Positions 9,501 to 15,265 of a stretch of 15,265 bases of DNA are shown piece by piece; position 1 is the first letter of the stretch, and each line of letters opens with the position of its first letter. The notes under the pieces were generated by a model. It was not told the origin of the DNA and did no database searches. It saw nothing but the letters and a program-made list of their open reading frames with translations. The DNA comes from Solobacterium sp. Lineage in GTDB: Bacteria > Bacillota_I > Bacilli_A > Erysipelotrichales > Erysipelotrichaceae. The position numbers were made by a program, and so were the translations under genes. The stretch lies in the NCBI GenBank assembly GCA_017536845.1, contig JAFWCP010000540.1:1-15265 (forward strand). Reading direction: 5' to 3'.

Positions 9501-9871
9501 TCCACCGCCCGCTCCCGCTTCTCTTTTCCCGAGACGCCGGAGATGGTCAGGGCCAGCTCGACATTGGCCAGCACCGACTGGTGGGGGATCAGGTTGTAGC
9601 TCTGAAAGACAAAGCCGATCGTGTGGTTGCGGTAGGCGTCCCAGTCCCGGTCTTTGTATTTCTTGGTGGAAATGCCGTTGATGATCAGGTCGCCGCTGTC
9701 ATAGCGGTCCAGGCCGCCGATAATATTCAGCAAAGTTGTCTTGCCGGAGCCGGAAGGGCCCAGGATGGCGACAAATTCATTGTCACGCAGATCCAGGCTC
9801 ACCCCGTCCAGTGCCTTCTGCACCAGGCTGCCGGTCCGGTATTCTTTGTGTACGTCTTTGATTCTCAGCAT
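6578..9871 (-). CDS. MacB-like ABC exporter, ATPase fused to FtsX-type permease, with a very large extracellular domain
   Basis: The protein has 1097 residues from the ATG at 9871, chosen because AAGGAGG lies 11 bases upstream; the ATG at 9895 has no such site and lies inside the operator. The N-terminal ATPase is of the LolD/MacB type: Walker A GPSGSGKTT (38-46), Q-loop Q90, signature MSGGQ (142-146), Walker B with DEPTGALD (about 166-173) and switch H198. One membrane helix (about 263-283) is followed by a huge extracellular region. The C-terminal FtsX domain has three helices (about 966-988, 1019-1040, 1064-1083) and ends in the typical PSRAAARSDPVAALRSE tail. MacB itself has about 650 residues; here an extra helix-rich, acidic section spans roughly 590-905, with a methionine-rich patch near 610-635. 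Such type VII ABC proteins act by transmitting force across the membrane rather than carrying substrate through a channel; the substrate is unknown. It is divergent from the RND gene and precedes galE. Confidence 0.93.
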   Translation of the reverse strand: MLRIKDVHKEYRTGSLVQKALDGVSLDLRDNEFVAILGPSGSGKTTLLNIIGGLDRYDSGDLIINGISTKKYKDRDWDAYRNHTIGFVFQSYNLIPHQSVLANVELALTISGVSGKEKRERAVEALTRVGLGDQLHKKPNQMSGGQMQRVAIARALVNNPSVLLADEPTGALDSETSVAIMELLKEVARDRLVVMVTHNPELADLYANRIVRLKDGRILSDSNPYTTDEEEPVHKKMGRASMSFLTALALSFTNLLTKKTRTLLVSFAGSIGIIGIALILSLSNGVDVYIHQVEEDTLSEYPLTITSSATDFSALLESAGQEKSDAEVTERKMVTALLQQISNNDLASLKTFFEQDEEIASYARTIAYDYDVTPYIYRLENSSYRQLSPRSGNMRMGMMSFGGNLFSILPKEESLYIDHYEVKAGHWPTNINEAVLVVTASGYISDMQLYNLGLKDARELDRMMQAYQANENIDVDESVSTYTYADFVGISFRLADSTKFYVYDEEYGVYRDKSKDEDYVLSLLKKSPEITITGVVQLRDDEDSGMLSSGVQLYSGITDYLIDTAADAQIVQRQLKTRDINVITNEPFIQEEEKEKEEMDLNSLFTIDEEALQSAFVIPDMNSFSFDMSAMPGMPNLDISTLFQNIRAEDMTVLLQDLSAGFTDYAKQDPSSDITDLFPALTDYFRLEETRSLVSSSLVQIINDSGMVTVTSDAMQTLVSEILADYEAYVSENPDLENPIEAYLNSERGQASLQASAQHLTETLRADIHIDEEQVSALTDTLLNGYQGYAEENARPQLNRIGEALMSYLDTEPARARIADAIHLEDITRQITGIFTGMMGSYANAITSGISQLMSGFSINPEALQNAFKMNMNATELQELMTSMMSNDASATYESNMKLFNYADRDKPDSISIFPFDFEAKENIVRLLDEYNERMQEEDEDKVITYTDMVGTLMSNITDIINTISYVLIAFVAISLVVSSIMIGIITYISVLERRKEIGILRAIGASKRNVSQVFNAETFIVGLLAGLIGIGITELLLIPANQIIHAVAESDAVSAALPPGAAAVLILLSIVLTLIGGIIPSRAAARSDPVAALRSE

Positions 9872-9893
9872 GGCTTTGCGTACCTCCTTAGCC

Positions 9894-9917
9894 ATTGTAC
9901 TAGTTCACTAATACAAT
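9894..9917. promoter_or_regulatory. 24-bp near-palindromic operator over the ABC transcription start
   Basis: The left half ATTGTACTAGTT (9894-9905) and the complement of the right half, ATTGTATTAGTG, agree at 10 of 12 positions. The site begins 4 bases downstream of the -10 and covers the predicted start of transcription, the classic place for a repressor. The TGTA-TA...TA-TACA pattern is like operators of GntR-family YtrA-type regulators, which often control ABC exporters in Firmicutes; this family assignment is inferred. No regulator gene is in the window. Confidence 0.75.
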
Positions 9918-9921
9918 GCGT

Positions 9922-9949
9922 ATTATAAACGCTCTGTCACGGCTGTCAA
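9922..9949 (-). promoter_or_regulatory. Consensus promoter of the ABC exporter gene
   Basis: Read on the minus strand, a perfect -35 TTGACA (9944-9949) and a perfect -10 TATAAT (9922-9927) are 16 bp apart. Transcription should begin near 9915, inside the adjacent palindrome. This is the best promoter in the window. Confidence 0.85.
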
Positions 9950-9992
9950 TCAAAATGCGCCGTACATCTCCCCGGCCACAAGCATTGAAAAT

Positions 9993-9998
9993 TATAAT
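9993..9998 (+). promoter_or_regulatory. Possible -10 element for the RND gene
   Basis: A TATAAT hexamer lies 83 bases before the RND start. The position 17 bases upstream is GC-rich and not a recognisable -35, so this would need an activator or may be chance. No better candidate was found between 9930 and 10080. Confidence 0.25.
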
Positions 9999-10080
9999 AA
10001 TAAGGAAAATCTTGTGAAGTAGAGGAAACGGTGGCAATTGGTTGAATTTCCAAGTAAAATAATGCCCGGGAGGATACGGC

Positions 10081-13000
10081 ATGCCAAAATACAGCGTCAA
10101 AAAACCTTATACGATTCTGGTCCTGGTCATTGCGGTGATTGTCATCGGCTATGTTGCCCTGACTTCGATGACCCTCGACCTTTTGCCGCAGATTTCCCTG
10201 CCGTACCTGATTGTCATTGCCTCCTATCCCGGGGCCAGCGTGGAAAATGTCGAAAAGGAAGTTGCCCTGCCGCTGGAATCGGCCCTGGGCACGATCAACG
10301 GGGTTGCGGAAATCACCTCCATTTCCAACGAAAACTATGCCATTGTCGAGCTGGAATTCGAAGATGATACCGACATGGATACAGCCCTGGTCAAGGTCAC
10401 TGCCGCCCTGAATACAGCCCGGAGTTCCCTGCCGGAAAATGCCGGCACGCCGCAGATCATGGAAGTATCCATGGACATGGTCGCCACCATGTACGCGGCA
10501 GTTTCACGGGAAGACTATGATATTTACAATATGTCCGACTTTGCCGAAACCGTCGTCATTCCTTCTCTGGAACGGCAGGAAGGCATTGCCTCGGTATCCG
10601 GCACCGGCCTGGTGGAAAAAAGCATCCAGGTCGAACTGAAGCAGGAAAAGATGGACGAGGTGAAACAGAGAATCCTCGATTATGTCAGCCAGCAGCTGGA
10701 AGACGGCAGAAAGCAGCTGGATGATGCCATGGCCCAGGTGGAGCAGGGGGAAAAAGAACTGGAAAACTCCCGTTCTTCCTTTGGTGAAACGCTGACCGAA
10801 GGCATCATGAGCCAGATGCTGCCGGGGGTGCAGAACCTTGCCGACAGGTTAGGGGAAGGACTTGACCAGGTAAGCAGCCAGGTGCAGGAACTGGAAGGCA
10901 CCTACGGCATTTTCAGCGCCTATGGCGAACAGCTGCAGGAACAAAGACAACGGCTGCGGGAAATCCGCCAGGAAAGCTCACTGACCGCCATGCTTGGCGA
11001 CCTGATCCGCCTGGGCGGGGACATCAGCCAGACCCTTTCCAGCATCCGCTATACCATACAGGCCGAAACTTCCCAGCTGCCGCAGACGGAAAACCCGGAT
11101 GTCTTTGCTTCTTTATATGATGCGATTGGCCAGGCGGACGGCGCCATCGACGCACTGCCCGGTGCTCTGGACGGCATCGGCGACATGGGCGCCATGCTTT
11201 CCCAGGCCCAGCTTGACGCGGCCTACGGGTTCTCCACCGCCGCTTCCCAGCTTTCCGCTGCCCGGGCAAAACTGGATGAAGCGCTGGCTGCCTTTGAAAG
11301 CCAGAAAGACCAGGCTCTTGCGGCGGCAGACCTTTCCCAGATGTTTTCGGCGGCTGTTCTTTCCCAGCTGATCTATGCCCAGAACTTCGAAATGCCGGCC
11401 GGCTATGTCGATGATGAAAAGGACGGGTCATGGCTGCTGAAAGTCGGCGATACCTATGATACCCAGAACCAGCTGGTTTCCACGGTGCTTGCCAGTGTTG
11501 ACGGCATCGGCGACATCCGCCTTTCTGATGTCGCTGAGATCACTGTCATCGACAATGCCATGGATTCCTATGCCCGAGTCAACGGCGATGATGCCGTGAT
11601 CCTGGCCATATACAAGAGCGGTTCGGCCGGCACCAACGATGCGGCCAACAATATCCTGGATGCCTTTGCGGAAATGGAAGGACAGTATGATGGGCTGTCC
11701 TTTACGATCCTGATGAACCAGGGCGAATACATTGCCCTGATCATTTCCAGCGTGCTGTCTTCCATGCTGGTAGGGGCACTGCTTGCGATCATCGTGCTTG
11801 CCTTATTCCTGAAGGATGTCAAGCCGACCATTGTCGTTGCGGTTTCGATTCCCTTATCCGTGCTGACGGCAATCGTATGCATGTATTTCAGCGGCCTGTC
11901 CATGAACATGATGACCCTGTCCGGCTTGGCGCTTGGCATCGGCATGCTTGTCGATAATTCCGTCGTCGTCATGGAAAATATCTACCGCCTGCGCTCCCGC
12001 GGCATTGACGCCCCCAGAGCGGCCGTGCAGGGGACAAAACAGGTGGCCGGCTCCATCATTTCCTCCACCCTGACAACTATATGTGTGTTCATGCCGATGC
12101 TGTTTGCTTCCGGCATGGTCCGGGAACTGCTGGTGCCGATGGGCCTGACCATCACCTATACCCTGACCGCCTCCTTGGCGGTGGCGATGACGGTTGTGCC
12201 GGCATCGGCCTCAACCTTATTAAAAGATACAAAGCAGAAAGAACATCCCTGGTTTGACAAGATGACGTCTGTCTATGCCAGGGTGCTGAACTTCTTCCTG
12301 GACTTCAAGCTGCTGCCGATCCTGGCGTCTTCGCTGCTGCTGGCCCTCAGCGTCTATCTGGCCACGGTCACCGGCATTGTCATCATCCCTGACATGAATG
12401 CCGGCTACCTGCAGGTGCAGGCCACCATGCCCGATGTCTCTAGGGAAGAGGCATATCAGCTGGCGGATGAAGCGATGCAAAGGATCCTTGCCGTTGAGGA
12501 TGTGGACAAGGTCGGCATGATGACCAGTTCCTCTACCGCGGCAATATTTACCGGCATGTCGGCCGGCAGTTCGGATTACCATTCCTATGCTGCCTACGTG
12601 CTTGTCAAAGAGGGCACTTCGACCAGGCGGGTGCGCCAGATGAAAGATGAAATCAACGCCATGTTTGAAGGGGATGAAATCAGCCTGACAGCCTCCCTGG
12701 CCGGCATGAGCGACCTTGGTTCCCTGATGTCCAGCGGCTTGACGCTGAACGTATACGGGGAAAATGAAGAAAAGACCGCCCAGGCTGTGGATGAGATCAA
12801 GGAAATCATCGGCGAGGTGGAAGGCTTTGAGAATATCTACGACAGCCGCAGTGCCGGGGCAGCCCAGCTGGCGGTGGAAATCAACCGCAACAAGGCGATG
12901 GAAAAGGGCATCACGGTGGCAGAAGTCTACCAGAAGATCGCCATGGCCCTGGTTTCCAGCGCGTCCAATACTTCGATTGCCGATATGGATGTCGTCGTCG

Positions 13001-13866
13001 TCAACCATGACGGTGCGTTAAAGAAAGAAGACCTCAACGACTTTGAAATCGATGCCAAAGGCACAAAGATCAGGCTTTCCGAGATTGCTTCCATCAAGGA
13101 GACAACTTCGCCGGCAGCCGTCTACCGGGCCAACCAGCGCCAGTACCTGCAGGTTGGGGCAGGCACGGCGGAAGGCTACAATACGACATTGTTAAGCAGG
13201 GAACTTGAAGCAAAGCTGAAGGACTATACACCGCCCGAAGGTGTCACCTACGCTTTGACCGGTGAAAGCGAACAGGTCAACGAAATGATCTGGCAGATGG
13301 CAAAGATGGCCGCCCTTGGCCTGGTGCTGATCTATCTGGTCATGGTGGCCCAGTTCCAGAGCCTTCTGTCACCCTTTATTGCCATGTTCACGATCCCGCT
13401 TGCCTTTACCGGCGGCTTCCTGGGCCTGCTGGCCTTCCGGGAACCGCTGTCCATCATTGCCTTAATGGGGTTTATCGTCCTGATGGGCACGGTTGTCAAT
13501 AACGGCATCGTGTTTGTCGATTATACCAACCAGCTGCGGCTGCAGGGGCTTGACCGCCGCACCGCACTGACAGCTGCCGGCCAGACCCGCATGCGGCCGA
13601 TCTGGATGACGGCGCTGACCACCATCCTGGCCATGACCCAGCTGATGATCGGCGATTCCCTGGGTGCCCAGATGTCCCGCGGCATGGCGATCGTCATTGC
13701 GGCCGGCCTGCTGTACGCGACCTTTATGACCCTGTTCATGGTGCCGGTCATGTACGATATCTTCTTCAAACGGCCGCCGCTGGAAATTGATGTCGGTTCG
13801 GATGAAAACCTCGAAGACATTGTCAATGATGCCGAAGAATACATGCAAAGGGCAGAAAATGTCTGA
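10081..13866 (+). CDS. RND-family efflux transporter (AcrB/SwrC-like) with a helical insertion in the porter domain
   Basis: The protein has 1261 residues; the ATG has GGGAGG 7 bases upstream. This proton-driven exporter family has two repeated halves, each with one helix, an outside porter domain and five more helices. Helices are seen at about 10-29, 550-690 (five), 755-780 and 1045-1215 (five). FPQI-like LLPQISLPYL (34-43) and the porter strand pattern are typical. TM4 has GMLVDNSVVVMENI (621-634): the first relay aspartate of AcrB is kept (D625), the second is N626. In TM10 the AcrB lysine position is N1140. The usual family length is 1020-1070; the excess is a helical, glutamine- and glutamate-rich stretch at about 190-435, placed between the ELKQEKM strand and the MPAGYV loop, where AcrB has its TolC-docking subdomain. 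There is no membrane-fusion or outer-membrane partner, as expected for a monoderm. Substrate unknown; drugs, lipids or peptides such as surfactin (SwrC) are known for relatives. Confidence 0.94.
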   Translation: MPKYSVKKPYTILVLVIAVIVIGYVALTSMTLDLLPQISLPYLIVIASYPGASVENVEKEVALPLESALGTINGVAEITSISNENYAIVELEFEDDTDMDTALVKVTAALNTARSSLPENAGTPQIMEVSMDMVATMYAAVSREDYDIYNMSDFAETVVIPSLERQEGIASVSGTGLVEKSIQVELKQEKMDEVKQRILDYVSQQLEDGRKQLDDAMAQVEQGEKELENSRSSFGETLTEGIMSQMLPGVQNLADRLGEGLDQVSSQVQELEGTYGIFSAYGEQLQEQRQRLREIRQESSLTAMLGDLIRLGGDISQTLSSIRYTIQAETSQLPQTENPDVFASLYDAIGQADGAIDALPGALDGIGDMGAMLSQAQLDAAYGFSTAASQLSAARAKLDEALAAFESQKDQALAAADLSQMFSAAVLSQLIYAQNFEMPAGYVDDEKDGSWLLKVGDTYDTQNQLVSTVLASVDGIGDIRLSDVAEITVIDNAMDSYARVNGDDAVILAIYKSGSAGTNDAANNILDAFAEMEGQYDGLSFTILMNQGEYIALIISSVLSSMLVGALLAIIVLALFLKDVKPTIVVAVSIPLSVLTAIVCMYFSGLSMNMMTLSGLALGIGMLVDNSVVVMENIYRLRSRGIDAPRAAVQGTKQVAGSIISSTLTTICVFMPMLFASGMVRELLVPMGLTITYTLTASLAVAMTVVPASASTLLKDTKQKEHPWFDKMTSVYARVLNFFLDFKLLPILASSLLLALSVYLATVTGIVIIPDMNAGYLQVQATMPDVSREEAYQLADEAMQRILAVEDVDKVGMMTSSSTAAIFTGMSAGSSDYHSYAAYVLVKEGTSTRRVRQMKDEINAMFEGDEISLTASLAGMSDLGSLMSSGLTLNVYGENEEKTAQAVDEIKEIIGEVEGFENIYDSRSAGAAQLAVEINRNKAMEKGITVAEVYQKIAMALVSSASNTSIADMDVVVVNHDGALKKEDLNDFEIDAKGTKIRLSEIASIKETTSPAAVYRANQRQYLQVGAGTAEGYNTTLLSRELEAKLKDYTPPEGVTYALTGESEQVNEMIWQMAKMAALGLVLIYLVMVAQFQSLLSPFIAMFTIPLAFTGGFLGLLAFREPLSIIALMGFIVLMGTVVNNGIVFVDYTNQLRLQGLDRRTALTAAGQTRMRPIWMTALTTILAMTQLMIGDSLGAQMSRGMAIVIAAGLLYATFMTLFMVPVMYDIFFKRPPLEIDVGSDENLEDIVNDAEEYMQRAENV

Positions 13867-13898
13867 TTCTGAAGAATGTGAACGTTTTCATACAGACA

Positions 13899-13942
13899 GT
13901 TAAGGGATTCTTAAGTTCAAAGCGGCGAAAAAGGTCTATACT
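13899..13942 (+). promoter_or_regulatory. Response-regulator-type direct repeats and -10 upstream of vanY
   Basis: GTTAAG (13899-13904) and CTTAAG (13910-13915) are separated by 5 bases, an 11-bp period as bound by OmpR/PhoB-type response regulators; CiaR of streptococci uses a very similar NTTAAG-N5-TTAAG site. A TATACT -10 lies 21 bp further on (13937-13942), with no good -35, which fits an activated promoter. Transcription would begin at about 13949-13950, right at the chosen ATG. Confidence 0.5.
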
Positions 13943-13949
13943 ATCGTCC

Positions 13950-14624
13950 ATGGAACAGAATGGAATCGGACAGAGGCTTTACCTCTTATTGATACTGTCG
14001 ACGGTTGTGATGTTTGCCGTCTGCCTGCTGGGCATCCGCTTCGGAGATGAGATCTCCATCAGCCTGCCTGTGCATGAAAAGAAAGAAACACCGTGGAACC
14101 TGCTGCTCGTCAACAGCAGAAACCCGCTGCCGGATGACTATACGATGACGCTTGTCACCCTGGCCAACAAGGAGATGGTGGATGAAAGGATCCTGCCGGA
14201 CCTGCAGGCGATGTTTGATGACGCTCGAAGCCAGGGCATCGACCTGTTTGTCAGAAGCGGCTATCGCTCCAATGAAGACCAGGCGGTCCTGTTTGAAAAC
14301 ACCGTCCGGGAGTATATGGACCAGGGCCTCAGACACAAAGAAGCGGAAAAGGAAGCTGAGAAATACGTCATGCGGGCCGGCTGCAGCGAACACGCCACCG
14401 GCCTTGCGGTGGACATCAACACCAACGCAAGCGGTGAGCTGTATACATGGCTTTCCAACTACGCCTACGTCTACGGCTTCGTGCAGCGCTATCCTTCGGA
14501 CAAAAGCGATATCACGCATGTGGAAAACGAACCCTGGCATTACCGCTATGTCGGAAAGGAAGCCGCAAAGATCATGGTTCAGGAAGGCCTGTGCCTGGAA
14601 GAATATCTTGAGAAATATGAATAG
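13950..14624 (+). CDS. VanY-family D-alanyl-D-alanine carboxypeptidase, membrane-anchored
   Basis: The protein has 224 residues from the ATG at 13950. This zinc peptidase (M15B) removes the terminal D-alanine from peptidoglycan stem peptides outside the membrane. A helix at about residues 11-29 (LYLLLILSTVVMFAVCLLGI) anchors it or serves as an uncleaved signal. The family motifs are present in order: LVNSRNPLPDDY (53-64), RSGYRS (102-107), SEHATGLAVD (146-155) with zinc ligands H148 and D155, and EPWHYRYVG (194-202) with catalytic E194 and zinc ligand H197. The frame extends upstream to a GTG at 13878, only 11 bases after the RND gene, but that start has no ribosome binding site and would place the promoter-like repeats inside the gene. 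The ATG also lacks a good site, so translation may be leaderless. A terminator follows at once. Role in wall trimming or tolerance of wall stress is inferred; no other van genes are present. Confidence 0.92.
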   Translation: MEQNGIGQRLYLLLILSTVVMFAVCLLGIRFGDEISISLPVHEKKETPWNLLLVNSRNPLPDDYTMTLVTLANKEMVDERILPDLQAMFDDARSQGIDLFVRSGYRSNEDQAVLFENTVREYMDQGLRHKEAEKEAEKYVMRAGCSEHATGLAVDINTNASGELYTWLSNYAYVYGFVQRYPSDKSDITHVENEPWHYRYVGKEAAKIMVQEGLCLEEYLEKYE

Positions 14625-14654
14625 GGAAGGGCAGGCCAATGCTCTTCCTTTTTC
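14625..14654 (+). terminator. Rho-independent terminator after vanY
   Basis: GGAAGGGCA (14625-14633) pairs with TGCTCTTCC (14640-14648), 9 bp with one G-T wobble and a 6-base loop, followed by five Ts. It starts directly after the stop codon and ends the vanY transcript, so the next gene needs its own promoter. Confidence 0.85.
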
Positions 14655-14739
14655 ATGTCCGCAAAAGGCTGTATGGTCATCGGGGCAGGGTGATGCCGGA
14701 ATGTGAGGAATTCCTACTGCACCGTAACGGAAAAAAGTG

Positions 14740-14748
14740 TATGATAAT
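14740..14748 (+). promoter_or_regulatory. Possible -10 of the last gene
   Basis: Overlapping TATGAT and GATAAT hexamers lie about 30 bases before the last gene's start, after the vanY terminator. No clear -35 stands 16-18 bases upstream. Confidence 0.3.
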
Positions 14749-14778
14749 GTCTGCTGCAAAAAGAAAGAAGGTGATCTG

Positions 14779-15265
14779 ATGACGGCATGGAAACAGTTTT
14801 ATCGTTATGAAATTCCCTATGAAACGGTGGCGGACAGCACGCCTGACTGCAGAATTGAATATGAGGATGTCCTGGAAGCGCTGCGGAACTTCGTGGCTGA
14901 ATCAGCATCAATCCGTACAATCAAGGAAAAGTGGCTGTACCCGCTGATGCATCTTGATGACGAAGTCGGCCTGAAGGAAGCTGCCGGCATTGACCCGTCA
15001 GAAGATCTTGATGACGCTTTGGCAAATTCTCTCGACACGGTGCCTTTTGAAAGGAAGGCAACTCTGAGGCTGGTATTGTCCTACCTCTATGCCCAGGCCC
15101 TTGACCTGCTGGACAGCGACTGCCAGTCCTGTATTGAGATCATGGAGAATGTCCTTTACAACGAAGGGAAACCCGTGAGCCAGTGGCGTCTTTCCGACAT
15201 GCAGAAAGTGCTGTTTGTCTGCGAGTTCTATGAAAGCGGCCGCGTGGATCTGGCCGATGAGGCGA
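14779..15265 (+). CDS. Acidic protein of unknown function (3' end missing)
   Basis: An open frame starts at ATG 14779, with an AAGGTGAT ribosome binding site about 5 bases upstream, and continues through the window edge without a stop: 162 residues visible. The product has no signal peptide or membrane segment. It is strongly acidic and mostly helical, with DDE- and ED-rich patches, several tryptophans (4, 53, 142) and three cysteines (24, 121, 124; the last two form CQSC, 121-124). The helical, leucine-rich character (LRLVLSYLYAQALDLL) might suggest a helical scaffold or regulatory protein, but I do not recognise a family. Codon use is GC-leaning like the neighbours, and the terminator before it makes it a separate unit. 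Confidence 0.85.
   Translation, partial: MTAWKQFYRYEIPYETVADSTPDCRIEYEDVLEALRNFVAESASIRTIKEKWLYPLMHLDDEVGLKEAAGIDPSEDLDDALANSLDTVPFERKATLRLVLSYLYAQALDLLDSDCQSCIEIMENVLYNEGKPVSQWRLSDMQKVLFVCEFYESGRVDLADEA

Noticed and set aside
12220..13008. A 262-codon open frame antisense to the RND gene
   Set aside because: It mirrors the GC-rich codon pattern of the RND gene, has low-complexity D and H composition and no ribosome binding site.
14706..14715. Perfect palindrome AGGAATTCCT as an operator
   Set aside because: It is only 10 bases, has no relation to a good promoter and could be chance.
13986..14759. A 257-codon open frame antisense to vanY
   Set aside because: It overlaps the clear VanY motifs and the vanY terminator, and lacks recognisable features.
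1..15265. CRISPR arrays, tRNA or rRNA genes, insertion sequences
   Set aside because: No regularly spaced repeats, cloverleaf or rRNA-like stretches, transposase-like frames or paired terminal repeats were seen.

Overview
The window looks like chromosomal DNA of a Gram-positive, monoderm member of the Bacillota (Firmicutes), probably from the Erysipelotrichia/Clostridia side. The evidence is two sortase-type C-terminal anchors, a VanY-type peptidoglycan carboxypeptidase with a single membrane anchor, strong GGAGG-type ribosome binding sites, rho-independent terminators, and an RND exporter with no outer-membrane partner beside it. This placement is inferred; no rRNA or marker gene is present.

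The left part (1-4860) is AT-rich. It holds the 3' part of a very large surface protein, whose beginning lies outside the window. The protein has a von Willebrand factor A (VWA) domain with a big insertion, two CnaB-like domains and an LPHTG anchor. After a 303-base structured non-coding stretch comes a decayed second surface-protein gene. Only the end of its last CnaB domain and its LPATG anchor remain, followed by a good terminator.

The rest (4860-15265) is clearly more GC-rich and reads like ordinary chromosome. A 155-residue protein of unknown function (4986-5453, +) converges on galE (5510-6529, -) across a shared bidirectional terminator. Upstream of galE on the same strand is a 1097-residue MacB-like ABC exporter (6578-9871, -), with ATPase and FtsX-type permease in one chain. 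Its consensus promoter (TTGACA, 16-bp spacer, TATAAT) carries a 24-bp near-palindromic operator over the predicted transcription start. Divergent from it is a 1261-residue RND exporter (10081-13866, +) whose first porter domain carries a roughly 245-residue helical insertion. It is followed by a VanY-family D,D-carboxypeptidase (13950-14624, +) that appears to have its own promoter preceded by 11-bp-spaced TTAAG repeats. A terminator closes vanY, and an unrecognised gene (14779 to the edge, +) runs out of the window.

Most genes concern the cell surface: adhesion or pilus-tip protein, UDP-galactose supply, two exporters with large extracellular helical regions, and peptidoglycan trimming. The divergent ABC/RND pair with its operator, and the RND insertion at the place where AcrB carries its TolC-docking subdomain, are the most interesting parts. 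No RNA gene, CRISPR array, insertion sequence or sortase gene was seen.
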